Positions 16,353 through 26,006 are shown, counted from the stretch's first letter. The stretch: 64,000 bases of DNA from Hydrogenophaga sp. RAC07 (GCF_001713375.1 NZ_CP016449.1:4610685-4674684); one strand, 5' to 3'. Notes: a model not told the origin generated them from the sequence alone. Program-made: numbers and translations.

Positions 16353-17953
16353 GGAAGATCCCCCTGCGGCAGTAAAAAGGTCTGCCGAGGCCAACCCTCT
16401 GGTGTCTTGTCCTCTTGCAGCCATCCGCCGTGCAATGAAGCAATGTGCCGCGCAATCGCCAGCGACAGCGGCAACCCCCTGGCGCTCACGGCCTTTGCGT
16501 CCAAGTGGGTGCCTTGCTCAGTCACTAGGGAACTCTGCGGCATCAAGATGCTTCGATCGGTGATGGACAGCCGAGCCGTGGCGTTGTCGAAATCCAAGCT
16601 CAATTCCATGTTTGCAGGTCTCGCAGCAGTGCACCGCAGAAGATACTCGATCGCACACCGCAAACCCAGTTCGAATGCGTTCGCGTCCACTACCAGCTCT
16701 CCCCCGACATTCAGATTCAGCTGGGCCTGTCGCTGCGCAATCGGGTCTTTCAGCAGCTCCATACTTTGCAGAACCATCGCTCGGACCGAGTGGCGACGTT
16801 TATCCAGCCCGTGTGCTTCCAGTTCTCCGAGCAGCCACATGTCTTCCAGCAATCGAGCCAAGCGCTTTCCGGCAAGGGCGATGTAGCCCAGACACCGTTC
16901 CTCCAAGGGTTCCAGCTTGCCGTCGAGCTGCTCAATCAACATGGGCGTGGCGTTGTTGATGGCATTCACCGGCTCCTTGAGGTCGTGCGAGACAGCCTGC
17001 AAGAATCTGTCTCGCGCAGCTCGACGCCTGTCCATCCCCGCCACGTGCTCGCGCAGTTCATCGGCTTGCTGGGTCAATTCGGTGATGTCACGGGATTGTT
17101 CGACCACGCCCCGCACCTCACCATCTTCGCCGCGCGCCGGGATGAGACGTACCTCCATGCGGCGCAGCCCTACGCCTGGGTAATCCTGGGCCAGGCTGAG
17201 CCGGGCCTCCTGTCCAGCGAGCGCTTGATCGATTCCGGCCTTGATGACATCCTCATAGACCCGACGCCCGACCAGTTGAACGACGTGTGTGTCTATCAGG
17301 CTCGCGCGCGGTCGGCCCCAGTGAGTCTCGTAGGCTGGATTGACATACTGGAACCGGTGCTGCGAATCGATGAAGGAGCACATATCGCGCCCCTCATCGA
17401 GAACGCTCTTGATGGTCCAGACGTCCTTTTGTGCCGATTTCGGAATCGGGCTCAATTTGCGCTGGCTGGGCCCATCATTCTCGATCAGATTCATCGCTAG
17501 ATCGGCCAAGTTCTGCAGTTGACGCATTTGCTGCGGCAGGAGCTCACGTTGTCGGCCATCCAACACGCACACAGCGCCTAGAACATGACCATCTGACGTC
17601 GTGATCGGTGCGCCTGCGTAGAAGCGGATCACACCGCTGGATACGAGAGGGAAGTCCGAAAAGCGCGGGTCCTGTGGGGCATTGCTGACCACAAACACCC
17701 TCTTGGAGTCCATGATCGTGTGCGCACAGATGGCTTCGCTGCGTGGGGTCTCGGTGAGCGTCACACCGTGGCGCGACTTGAACCATTGGCGGTCAGCGTC
17801 GATCAATGAAATCAGCCCCATGGGCGTGTCGCAGATGTTGGCGGCGAGTTCGGTGATGTCGTCGTACAGCTTCTGCGGTGGCGTATCCAGAACCTGAAAA
17901 TCCCGAAGCGCTGCTAGGCGTTGCACTTCGTTCTGAGGGGTTGGGAAGGACAT
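16349..17953 (-). CDS. GAF-PAS histidine kinase with degenerate ATP-binding domain
   Basis: A 534-aa soluble kinase. ATG 17953 follows GGAGTTCAC; longer in-frame starts lack support. The GAF domain (about 15-160) is of the type also found at the start of the 973-aa hybrid kinase at 42484 (LDTPP..., RQWFKSR, IRFYAGAPI). A PAS domain (about 185-300) and HisKA with VSHDLKEPVNAI follow. In the HATPase region the N box reads LRCAIEYLL with no Asn, and the DxGxG box reads ITDRSIL, so ATP binding is doubtful. It is coupled to the receiver gene by a GTGA overlap. It may act as a phosphatase, scaffold or pseudokinase. Confidence 0.82.
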   Translation of the reverse strand: MSFPTPQNEVQRLAALRDFQVLDTPPQKLYDDITELAANICDTPMGLISLIDADRQWFKSRHGVTLTETPRSEAICAHTIMDSKRVFVVSNAPQDPRFSDFPLVSSGVIRFYAGAPITTSDGHVLGAVCVLDGRQRELLPQQMRQLQNLADLAMNLIENDGPSQRKLSPIPKSAQKDVWTIKSVLDEGRDMCSFIDSQHRFQYVNPAYETHWGRPRASLIDTHVVQLVGRRVYEDVIKAGIDQALAGQEARLSLAQDYPGVGLRRMEVRLIPARGEDGEVRGVVEQSRDITELTQQADELREHVAGMDRRRAARDRFLQAVSHDLKEPVNAINNATPMLIEQLDGKLEPLEERCLGYIALAGKRLARLLEDMWLLGELEAHGLDKRRHSVRAMVLQSMELLKDPIAQRQAQLNLNVGGELVVDANAFELGLRCAIEYLLRCTAARPANMELSLDFDNATARLSITDRSILMPQSSLVTEQGTHLDAKAVSARGLPLSLAIARHIASLHGGWLQEDKTPEGWPRQTFLLPQGDLP

Positions 17954-18631
17954 GTGAACTCCTACGGGCAATCTACTACCGATTGAGGAAGTACGCTTGG
18001 AATTTGAGCGCCACGCCGCATGGCGAGGAAAGTTTTGCCAACTCTGGCACGGAAAAATCAATAAAGACTCTAGGTTCCACTTGCGGTGTTCATGCCCTCT
18101 TTCAGGTTGTTTCCTGCGCGTGCGGAGGTGAGCAGGTTGAGCCGCGGCCTTGCGGTGGAGATCAGCGATGTGTTGCGTCCTCATCTCCGCAGCCAGGTCG
18201 GTCTGTTCCCGCAAAGTTGACGTGCAGGAAGGCCCCCATCTCCAGCGCGCGCTGCTTGATGCCCACGATCGTGGCTGACGGTGATCGATTGGCCACACAT
18301 CCTGTTCAGTGATCAGCTCGGCTACGTCAACACCAAGGACGCCGGATTGGTGTCTGCGTCATGTAGATCAAAATTAAGTGAGGTGCTGTCTTTGTCGTCG
18401 AAGCCCTTAGGCAGGCCGTTCTGTGATCGCTTTCTCGTTGCTCTGTTGCCGGTCGGTTCCCAGTCGCCACCCGTCCATGCCATGCGTGACACAGGACCTG
18501 CACAGGGACAAGATGGTGACCACCGAGTACCAATGTGCGGCACCATTTGGACCGGCATCGGCTGCCTTCTCGATACTTCGCCGGCATGCGTACAGGATCT
18601 CTCGGGGTGCTTTTCAGCAATGGGGCACACA
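17954..18631. other. Divergent intergenic region
   Basis: About 680 bases between the kinase (leftward) and the PBP-like gene (rightward). The open frames here are extensions of those genes without good start sites. No gene, terminator or clear promoter was identified. Confidence 0.4.
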
Positions 18632-21600
18632 ATGTTCGATCAACGCATCGGGGAGAAACTGCACACGGCACGCATCGGCGACTCACCGGGGTACCAGGCT
18701 CCGACCGGCTTTCGCCTGCCGTGGCAGTTGGTCCTGCTGATCGTCTGCGCGGTCGCCGCGATGCTGTTGCGGCGCGAGATCCAGACCTCTTACTGGCAGG
18801 CACGCGAACTCAGCGGCTACGCCGACACCCTGAGACACCACGTCGCCCCCGGTCCCGCAGACCACATCCGGTTCCCGGTGCAAGGCCCGTTCGACGAGCG
18901 CATGGGCTACGCCGGCATTCCCACCTTCACCACACGCCTGCAGGAGCGCGGCTTCGAGATCGCGGAGCAGTCGCGCCAGGACGACGCCCTGCGGTCCCAC
19001 CTGGAGCGCGGCTGGTTTGCCCCCTACGCGGAGAAGACCCACACGGGCCTGACGGTGCTCGATTGCAGCCGCGAATCGCTGCACGCCTTTCGCTATCCCT
19101 ACCGGCGCTTCGAGAGCTTCGAGAGCGTGCCGCCGGTGGTGGTGCAGGCCCTTCTCTTCATCGAAAACCGCGATCTGCTCGACCCCGAACGCCCGCAAAT
19201 GAACCCGGCGGTGGACTGGGTGCGCTTCACGCGCGCGGTGCTCGCGCAGCTGGGCAGCCACATCGATTCCGACATCGACACGCATGGCGGCAGCACGCTG
19301 GCCACGCAGATCGAGAAGTACCGCCATTCGCCCGGCGGCATCACGCACGACGCGCGCGAGAAGCTGCGGCAGATGGTCTCGGCCTCGGTGCGGGCCTATC
19401 AGCAAAGCGCCGACACGCTGCCAACGCGCCGCCAGCTGGTGCTGGACTACCTGAACACGGTGCCGCTGTCAGCCGCGCCGCGCCACGGCGAAGTGCACGG
19501 CCTGGGCGATGGCCTGTGGGTGTGGTTCGGCACCGACTTCGAGGGAGCAATGGTCGCACTCTCGGGCTCCGGCGCCGAGGCGCAAGATCCAGCGGCCCGG
19601 GCCCTGGCATTGCGCCAGGCGGTGGCGCTGATGATCGCCCACCGCCGGCCCTCGTGGTATCTGGCGCAAGGCCGCCAGGACCTCGACCGCGCCACCGACG
19701 CCCACCTGCGACTGCTGACGGAGGCGGGCATCATCGATGCCGCCTGGCGCGACGCCGCCCTGCGGCAGACGCTGGTGTTTCGCGACATGGTGAAGAACCC
19801 GCCGCGGCAACCCTTCCCCGCGAGCAAGGGCGCGACCGCCGTGCGCACCAAACTGGCCGGCCTGCTCGGCACTTCGCTCCACAGCCTGGACCGGCTCGAC
19901 GCCCAGGCCAGCACCACGCTGAACGGAAAGCTGCAGGAAGCGGTCAGCGCCTACCTCGGGCGCCTGACCGATCCGGCCTTCGCCAGCTCGCAGGGACTGA
20001 TGGGCGAGCGCCTGCTGCAACCTGACATCCTGGGCGGGGTGCGCTACAGCTTCACCCTGCTGGAAAGCACACCGCAGGGCAACCTGGTCCGGGTGCAGAC
20101 CGACACCACCCAGCAGCCGCTGGACATCAACGAAGGCAGCAAGCTGGAGCTGGGCTCCACCGCCAAGCTGCGCGTGCTGGCGACCTACCTCGAACTGGTG
20201 GCCGAGCTGCACGGCCGACTGGCTCTGCTGGAGCCCGCAGCGCTGAAGGCCACCGAAGTCAGCCCGCAGGACAGCCTGAGCCGCTGGGCAGTGCAATACC
20301 TGTCGGGCCCGAACGACCGCAGCCTGGGAGCGATGCTGGAAGCCGCGATGGAACGGCGTTTTTCTGCCAGCCCGCACCAACAGTTCTTCACCGGGGGCGG
20401 CCTGCACAGCTTCCACAACTTCAACCGCAAGGACGACACGCGCCAACCCACGCTGCGCGAGTCCATGCAGGCCTCCATCAACCTGCCCTTCGTGCGCCTG
20501 CTGCAGGAGATCGTGCACCACACCATCTACCAGGGACCCGGCGGCACCGCGCGGCTGCTGGAGGACAACCTCGATCCGCGCCGCCAAGCCTACCTGGCCC
20601 TGTTCGCCGACCGCGAAGGCCAGGCCTTCCTGCGCCGCTTCTGGCGCAAGACCGACAACCGCACCCCGGCGGAACTGCGCGCCATGCTGCTCGACGGCCT
20701 GCGCCCCGGCGCAGACCGGCTGACCGCGGTGTTCCGCTACCTGGAGCCCACGGCGTCGCCCGAAGCCTTGGCCGCCTTCCTGTCGGCGCGCCTGGGCGAC
20801 AAGGCGCCCACGGAGCCCCGTGTGGCCGAGTTGCACGCGCGCTTCGCGCTCGAAGCCTTCGACCTGCCGGACCGCGGTTATGTCGCCCGCGTGCACCCGC
20901 TGGAACTCTGGCTGGTGGCCTACCGCCTGCAGCACCCGCGCGCCACGCTCGGCGAAGCGATCGCCGCCAGCGCCACCGAACGCCAGGCGGTCTACCGGTG
21001 GCTGTTCCGCACGCGCGCCAAGAATGCGCAGGACGCGCGCATTCACACCATGCTGGAGGTGGAGGCCTTCCTGGAAATCCACCGCCGCTGGGCCCGCCTG
21101 GGCTACCCCTTCGGCCACCTGGTGCCTTCGCTAGCCACGGCGCTGGGCAGTTCCGGGGACCGGCCCGCCGCGCTGGCCGAGTTGATGGGCATCGTCGTCA
21201 ATGGTGGTATCCGCCGGCCCACGCACCGCATTTCAGACCTGCGTTTCGCGCAGGGCACGCCCTGGGAAACCGCGCTGCGGCCCACGCCGTTGGTGGGTGA
21301 ACGGGTCATGGCGCCCGAAGTGGCACAGACCTTGAAGAAGGCCTTGTCGGAGGTGGTGGAAGCGGGCACGGCCCGGCGGCTCGCCGGCAGCTTCCAGTCC
21401 GCCTCGGGGGACGACCTGTCGCCCGGCGGCAAGACCGGCACCGGCGACAACCGCGTTGTGGTGAACGGGCGCGGCGGCCTGGCCCTGAACCGCACCGCCA
21501 CTTTCGTGTTCTACCTGGGGCCGCGGCACTTCGGCAGCGTGACCGCCTACGTGGTGGGATCGAACGCGGCCGACCACCGCTTCACCTCTGGTCTGCCGGT

Positions 21601-21682
21601 GCAGCTCCTGCGCTCGATGGCGCCGGTGCTGATGGCCCACCTCGAGGGCGGGCCCGGGAGCGGTTGTCCACGCGAGCCGTGA
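18632..21682 (+). CDS. Large class A penicillin-binding-like protein (GT51 transglycosylase and transpeptidase)
   Basis: A 1016-aa protein. The start is placed at ATG 18632, with ATG 18620 also possible. It has one membrane helix (LPWQLVLLIVCAVAAMLL, about 29-47) with the rest periplasmic. The GT51 region (about 150-330) has FIENRDLL in place of the common EDxxF box, GGSTLATQIEK for GGSTxxQQ and DYLN for the last motif. The transpeptidase region has SxxK in LGSTAK, SIN in MQASINLPF and KTG in GGKTGTGDN. It is longer than most bifunctional PBPs (about 750-850 aa) because of an insertion between the SxN and KTG motifs (about 640-880). It would polymerise and crosslink peptidoglycan. No neighbouring cell wall gene gives context. 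Confidence 0.85.
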   Translation: MFDQRIGEKLHTARIGDSPGYQAPTGFRLPWQLVLLIVCAVAAMLLRREIQTSYWQARELSGYADTLRHHVAPGPADHIRFPVQGPFDERMGYAGIPTFTTRLQERGFEIAEQSRQDDALRSHLERGWFAPYAEKTHTGLTVLDCSRESLHAFRYPYRRFESFESVPPVVVQALLFIENRDLLDPERPQMNPAVDWVRFTRAVLAQLGSHIDSDIDTHGGSTLATQIEKYRHSPGGITHDAREKLRQMVSASVRAYQQSADTLPTRRQLVLDYLNTVPLSAAPRHGEVHGLGDGLWVWFGTDFEGAMVALSGSGAEAQDPAARALALRQAVALMIAHRRPSWYLAQGRQDLDRATDAHLRLLTEAGIIDAAWRDAALRQTLVFRDMVKNPPRQPFPASKGATAVRTKLAGLLGTSLHSLDRLDAQASTTLNGKLQEAVSAYLGRLTDPAFASSQGLMGERLLQPDILGGVRYSFTLLESTPQGNLVRVQTDTTQQPLDINEGSKLELGSTAKLRVLATYLELVAELHGRLALLEPAALKATEVSPQDSLSRWAVQYLSGPNDRSLGAMLEAAMERRFSASPHQQFFTGGGLHSFHNFNRKDDTRQPTLRESMQASINLPFVRLLQEIVHHTIYQGPGGTARLLEDNLDPRRQAYLALFADREGQAFLRRFWRKTDNRTPAELRAMLLDGLRPGADRLTAVFRYLEPTASPEALAAFLSARLGDKAPTEPRVAELHARFALEAFDLPDRGYVARVHPLELWLVAYRLQHPRATLGEAIAASATERQAVYRWLFRTRAKNAQDARIHTMLEVEAFLEIHRRWARLGYPFGHLVPSLATALGSSGDRPAALAELMGIVVNGGIRRPTHRISDLRFAQGTPWETALRPTPLVGERVMAPEVAQTLKKALSEVVEAGTARRLAGSFQSASGDDLSPGGKTGTGDNRVVVNGRGGLALNRTATFVFYLGPRHFGSVTAYVVGSNAADHRFTSGLPVQLLRSMAPVLMAHLEGGPGSGCPREP

Positions 21683-22285
21683 TGCGCCAAGGTTGCCCTC
21701 GCGCCAGCAAGCCTTCCCAGCCCGTTTTTGAGTGGTCTGGCCTGAGCCGAGCTGCGTATGGGCTGTGTTTGATTCTCAGTCATCAACCAGCATCAGTCAG
21801 TGAGCCATTGAATGATGCTGTATGCAAAAGAGGTCGAAAGAATGCATGAAGTGGAGGCGCACCGACTTAAAAGCCATTCTTCTTCTGGGCTATTTACTGA
21901 CACTCAGCTGGGCCCGACGTGAGTACCAAAAAGTCCTTCCATGCGTGACAAAATCCACCGTCGTTTCTGGCGCTGTGCCGTGGTTGAAGAGCATGGCGTT
22001 GAAGTCAAACGTGGCTTCCCAGTGATCACCCATATCAACCTGACCCACCAGGTCGAACGAGTCGCTGAGCACAGCGTCCACCGCCTCACCCGTTTGATAC
22101 TGCCGACCCATGAAAGCACGTTCATCACCTAGGGTCGAGCTCCACTTGTTTCGCAAGGCTTCTTGTATACACATTCAAACCACCACCCACAGACGGGGCC
22201 CGTTACATCTCCTACGCAGCAGACATGCATGTAAATGGGTTTGTGCTGCAGACTGAAGCCCTGTTCAACTGCAAAGGAGTCACAC
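21683..22285. other. Region without a confident gene
   Basis: About 600 bases. A 94-codon minus-strand frame (21890-22174) has alternating strands (DLVGQVDMGDHWEATFDFNA) that could be part of an outer membrane or lipid-associated protein, but it lacks a signal peptide and a recognised family. A small plus-strand frame overlaps it. Neither is called. Confidence 0.35.
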
Positions 22286-22666
22286 ATGACTGTCCGTTCG
22301 AAGATGACGTTTCCCGCCGCCGTGTTGATGGCCACCGCACTTTCTTGGGGATTCAACGCCCAGGCCGCAGGATTGGGTATTGGCACGGGCGTTGGCGTCG
22401 ATGCCAATGTCGGCACGAACACTGGCATTGCCGATGTCCGACTGGGAACACACAGTGGAATCTCAAGCGATGTTCGAGCTCGCGCCATGACGGGCGTCAA
22501 CGGGCGATCGGACGCTCGATACCAAAATGAGGGCCGAAGCGGCGCTGCCCTGTCAGCAGTATCTGACGCGAAGGCTGAAGGTGCTGCTTCGGTGGGCTCA
22601 CAAGTCAGGGGCGCGGTGTCTGTCGATGGACAGGTCCGCTCACAAATACGAGGCACGGCGAACTGA
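22286..22666 (+). CDS. Small secreted Gly/Ala/Ser-rich protein
   Basis: A 126-aa protein from ATG 22286 with AAAGGAG eight bases upstream. A signal peptide (MTFPAAVLMATALSWGFNAQ then AAG) is followed by a Gly/Thr/Val-rich stretch (GLGIGTGVGVDANVG) and degenerate repeats of V-x-S-x-V/A spaced through the mature part. No domain is recognised; similar glycine-rich secreted proteins occur in Burkholderiales, often stress-related. It stands alone and is followed by a strong hairpin at 22681-22720. Confidence 0.75.
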   Translation: MTVRSKMTFPAAVLMATALSWGFNAQAAGLGIGTGVGVDANVGTNTGIADVRLGTHSGISSDVRARAMTGVNGRSDARYQNEGRSGAALSAVSDAKAEGAASVGSQVRGAVSVDGQVRSQIRGTAN

Positions 22667-22680
22667 CCGGTTTTTCATCA

Positions 22681-22720
22681 ACCCATGAAGAACGCCCCGA
22701 AAGGGGCGCTCTTCATGGGT
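22681..22720 (+). terminator. Strong hairpin after the secreted protein gene
   Basis: An 18-base stem with a single mismatch closes on a GAAA tetraloop (ACCCATGAAGA and CGCCCC arms paired with GGGGCG and TCTTCATGGGT). It begins 14 bases after the stop. The T tract expected for an intrinsic terminator is missing, so it might instead stabilise the mRNA 3' end. Confidence 0.65.
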
Positions 22721-22829
22721 CAAATGCTTTGTGAACTCATCAGCCCACTGCGGGCATCCTGCGGGCAGGAAACACTACTTTGCTCTCACGTCAAGACGGT
22801 GAGAACTCGCATCAGAAGAGGGCTGGTGA

Positions 22830-23216
22830 GCTGGACCGTACATCTCCCCGCGTTGGTACGTCAATGGACAATCCAAGCGCAGAAACGCGCCGAGTTGGAA
22901 CTACGTTGCAGTTCAGGCCTGCGGAACGCTCCGCTTTGTTGAAGGCACTGATTGGATGACAGCACATCTTTCCAGGTTAACGGCCACTCACGAAGACAGA
23001 CTTCCCCAACCATGGTCAACCGCTGATGCATCGCCTGAGTTCCTCGCCCAGATGAAAAATCATCTCGTCGGCTTTGAGATCGAAATACGGGATTTGGTGG
23101 GCAAGAAGTTTCTCTCGCAACAACGCACCGAGGCAGACCGATCAAGTCTTGTAAGCAATTTGATGCTCGACCCGGCCCCTGGTTCGAGGGCAATCGCTTC
23201 CCTTATCAAGCCATAG
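22830..23216 (+). pseudogene. PaiB-type FMN-binding regulator, 3' fragment
   Basis: About 128 codons in one frame match the middle and C-terminus of PaiB-family proteins: GPYISPRWYVNG, SWNYVAVQACGTLRFVEG, LTATHEDRLPQPW and VGFEIEIRDLVGKKFLSQQR then a TEADR segment. Upstream, the frame meets TGA at 22827-22829 and the N-terminal part is absent. The 3' end looks natural (stop at 23214-23216). The IS66 element begins soon after. This is a broken gene, not a functional regulator. Confidence 0.75.
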
Positions 23217-23271
23217 GCTGCCTGCAACTGGTTTTGTTGATGCCCTTCCCACGCCCGAGGCGGATCGGGCT

Positions 23272-24546
23272 TCAGGCTGCCCGCGACTTGCGTTGCCAAT
23301 GGTGCGGAAGAAGTTCGGCGATGCGGCTGTTCGGCTGGGTCGGCAGGCGCCTGAGCACATCGTCAATGTATGCCCAAGGGTCGTGTCCGCTCATGCGCGC
23401 CGACTGGATCAAACTCATCACCGCTGCCGCCCGCTGGCCCGCGCGCAGGCTGCCAGCGAACAGCCAGTTGTTGCGGCCGATGGCGATGGGCCGGATCTGG
23501 TTCTCAATCCAGTTGTTGTCTACGGGCAGTTGCCCATCATCGGCGAACCGAATGAGTGCTGCCCAGCGCTTGAGGCTGTAGTCCAGCGCCTTGGCTGTGG
23601 CCGATCCGTCGGGAACCTTGCGCCGCTGCAGCGTCATCCATTCGTGCAGGGCGTCCAAGAGCGGCTTCGCTCTCTCCCGCCGGACTGCCAGACGCTGCTC
23701 GGCGCTGAGCTCCTTGACCTCCCGCTCGATCTCATAAATGCGGGCCATCTGCTCCAGCGCGATTTGGGCGATCTGGCTCTGGTTGGCCGCTTGCAGATCG
23801 AAGAACTTGCGACGCGCGTGCGCCAGGCAGCCCACCTCGGTGACGCCGGCCGCCAGAAGCGCTTTGTACCCGCTGAAGTCATCGCACACCAAGCTGCCCT
23901 TCCAGTCACCCAGGAAAGTGCGAGCGTGCTCGCCAGCGCGGCTCTCGCAAAAGTCGTAGACCACCGCCTTCGTCATCTCGAAGGCTCCCGTGGCATATGC
24001 CCAGAGGTAGGCCCGGTGTGTCTTGCCATTGCCCGGTTTGAGCATGGCCACCGGCGTCTCGTCGGCATGCAGCACGCGGTGCTGCAGCAACTCGACCCTC
24101 AGGGCATCGACCATCTGGCAGCCGCAGGCGCAGGTGGTGGACTCGGGTTCGTGGCGGATCTCGCGCCGCGGCAGATTGGCCGGCAGCAGTGCGCGTTTGG
24201 GGACTTGCTTGTCTTGGCAGCCAGCCACTGGCTGCGTCGCGTGCTCGATCTCATCGGCCACTGCCTGCAGGTCTTCGTCCAACGATTCATCGAGCAGGCT
24301 CTTCCGCTCGGTGCTGAAGCGCTCCGACTGCGCCGCGAACTTCATGCGCTTGAGCAGCGCGTTCTCGTGCGTGAGCTTGTCGATCAGGGCCTGCTTGAAG
24401 ACGACCTCCTGGCCCTGGCGTGCGATCACGCCGTCTCGCTCGGCCAGCTCCCCCATCAATGAAAGCAGAGCCGCGCGCATCTGCTGCGGCTCCAAGGTGT
24501 CCAGGTAGTCTGTGGTGATCACGGGAGAAGATGATGCGACGAGCAT
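23272..24546 (-). pseudogene. IS66 transposase TnpC with internal deletion
   Basis: A 424-aa open frame from ATG 24546 to a normal C-terminus. The N-terminal leucine-zipper and Cys-rich part (ALIDKLTHENALLKRMKFA, then TCACGC) and the catalytic half (HADETPV, VCDDFSGYKAL, NNWIENQIRPIAIGRNNWLF) are present. The sequence jumps from CACGCQM straight to VDALRVEL. Family members have roughly 100 residues between these points, including the rest of the zinc-binding region and a DNA-binding segment. The frame is kept, so the deletion is in frame. Usual length is about 510-530 aa. Confidence 0.85.
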
Positions 24547-24598
24547 CACCCTCGCGCATCGGTGCAAGCTCTGATTGCCTGGCCAGCGACCGGAGCAC

Positions 24599-24940
24599 TC
24601 AAAGCACGGTGATGATTCCAGCCTCGCCGACGTTCTTCCACGGCGGGCCCAGCACGAGCGCATCGAACTGCGCTCGGCTGAGTGTGGCGGTGGTGGTGGC
24701 ATCGCGAGGCCAGACGAACTTGCCGCTGTTCAGGCGCCGGGCCGCCAGCCAGACACCGATGCCGTCGTGCACCAGTACCTTCATGCGGTTGGCCCGTCGA
24801 TTGGCGAACAGGTAAGCGTGGTGTGGGCGCGCCGCGCCAAAAACAGCCACTACGCGGGCAAGCGCTGTCTCGGTGCCAGCTCGCATGTCCAGCGGCTCGG
24901 TGGAGAGCCACAGTGCATCGATGCGGATCATCGGAGCCAA
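24599..24940 (-). CDS. tnpB: IS66 accessory protein TnpB
   Basis: A 113-aa IS66 Orf2 protein with the family core (ALWLSTEPLDMRAGTET, HHAYLFANRRANRMKVLVHD, GIGVWLAARRLNSGKFVWP). It is required for IS66 transposition along with TnpA. It overlaps the end of tnpA by 13 bases, as usual for the family. It appears intact. Confidence 0.9.
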   Translation of the reverse strand: MAPMIRIDALWLSTEPLDMRAGTETALARVVAVFGAARPHHAYLFANRRANRMKVLVHDGIGVWLAARRLNSGKFVWPRDATTTATLSRAQFDALVLGPPWKNVGEAGIITVL

Positions 24941-25332
24941 TCGCGCAGCCAGGCTGCACAGGACGCTGCATCTTCCAGCGGCCAGTTCACGGTGACCACG
25001 CTGGCACTGCGCCGAATCTCAACGTGAATCGCACGCGCCACGGGCGGCGAGCTGTTCTCGGTTGCTGGGACCTGTTCAACTGGTGGAGGCAGATTCAGCG
25101 CAACGAACTCGTTCCGGGGCGCTGGCAGCAGGGCGGCCCCTTGCTCGCGCATCCAGCGGTGAACGATGTTGGCGTTGATTCCGTGTGCGAGTGCCACGCC
25201 GGCAACCGACGCGCCGGAGTCCTGGCATTCGGCCACGATCTGAGCTTTGAGTTCTGGGGAGTAATAGCGCCGCTTGGGGCGCTGGGCGATCGTGTCGTTC
25301 GCCATGGTGTGCATGATCTTCATCGTGCACAC
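24928..25332 (-). CDS. tnpA: IS66 accessory protein TnpA
   Basis: A 134-aa IS66 Orf1 protein with an N-terminal HTH of the IS66/IS3 OrfA type (RRYYSPELKAQIVAECQDSG, VAGVALAHGINANIVHRWM). Several in-frame starts exist; MANDTIAQ at 25305 may be the true one. The C-terminal half has the conserved IHVEIRR and VNWP segments. It appears intact. Confidence 0.88.
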   Translation of the reverse strand: MCTMKIMHTMANDTIAQRPKRRYYSPELKAQIVAECQDSGASVAGVALAHGINANIVHRWMREQGAALLPAPRNEFVALNLPPPVEQVPATENSSPPVARAIHVEIRRSASVVTVNWPLEDAASCAAWLRDWLR

Positions 25333-25402
25333 GATGCCTCGACGCTGGGTCTATCTCAAGATGGGATTGCCGGACGCATACGCTGGACCGTACCGGCACG
25401 TG

Positions 25403-25840
25403 CTATCTAATGTTGATGGTGCCGCGGATGGTCACACCAGGCTCAATGACGACTGCAGGCGGGTAGACATACACCGGCTCGGATTCCACATAAATCGGGC
25501 CACGTGCAGAAGAGCGCTGATAGCCCTTGCACTTGCGCTCTTCCTTGTAGTCGCCGTCCCTTTGCAACTCTCGCTTCACCCTGCAGTTCCCATCTCGGAA
25601 CTCTTCCTTGAACTCTGATCGCACATCGCTCCGGTAGTAACCGCCTTTGCAATCGATTTTTTCCTCGAACTCACCGTCTTTGTCTTGTTTGCGTTCGACT
25701 TTACAGTTGCCATCTCTGTACTGGTGCTTGTATTCCGAACCCGACCGGTACCTGCGGTTATCCCCATCGTCATCCGCCAAGGCACCAAATGACAGCGGGC
25801 ATGCTGTCAACACTACAGCAATGATTCGATTCAAGTTCAT
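25403..25840 (-). CDS. Secreted basic/acidic repeat protein
   Basis: A 145-aa protein from ATG 25840 with a signal peptide (NRIIAVVLTACPLSFGALAD). The mature part has two or three repeats of a charged unit of about 35 residues containing YRDGNCKVERKQDKDGE and a second copy FRDGNCRVKRELQRDGD, each with one Cys before and after. The C-terminus is Pro/Val-rich (VYVYPPAVVIEPGVTIRG). The family is not recognised; paired cysteines in the repeats suggest disulphides in the periplasm. The stop codon lies close to the IS66 end, but the reading frame looks complete. Confidence 0.7.
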   Translation of the reverse strand: MNLNRIIAVVLTACPLSFGALADDDGDNRRYRSGSEYKHQYRDGNCKVERKQDKDGEFEEKIDCKGGYYRSDVRSEFKEEFRDGNCRVKRELQRDGDYKEERKCKGYQRSSARGPIYVESEPVYVYPPAVVIEPGVTIRGTINIR

Positions 25841-26006
25841 AAAGAATTCTTGGCCAGTTCGGACTTTTGAGCTGTGAAGAATTGTTCTGTCAGATTCGAG
25901 CCAACCTCGAGAACCGCGCCTGATTGTTGCCACGCTAGTCAGGTGACGTGCACCCTTTGACGAGTTGATAGGCCTGCAGCAAGTCAGTCCGAGAGGTCTC
26001 ACACCG

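Larger units (their letters stand above)
23272..25332 (-). mobile_element. IS66-family element (boundaries not found)
   Basis: It carries the three-gene set tnpA, tnpB, tnpC on the minus strand. I could not identify the terminal inverted repeats, so coordinates cover only the genes; the element must end between 23217 and 23271 on the left and between 25333 and 25402 on the right if its neighbours are intact. The tnpC gene has an internal deletion, so the copy is probably immobile without help. Confidence 0.8.

Noticed and set aside
19469..21118. 549-codon open frame opposite the PBP-like gene
   Set aside because: It is a shadow frame caused by high GC at third positions; the product has no domain and the plus-strand gene has clear motifs.
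22830..25393. GCTGGACCGTAC shared by paiB remnant and IS66 right flank, as IS66 ends
   Set aside because: It is only 12 bases, in direct orientation, and inside the PaiB coding match; it does not act as an inverted terminal repeat.
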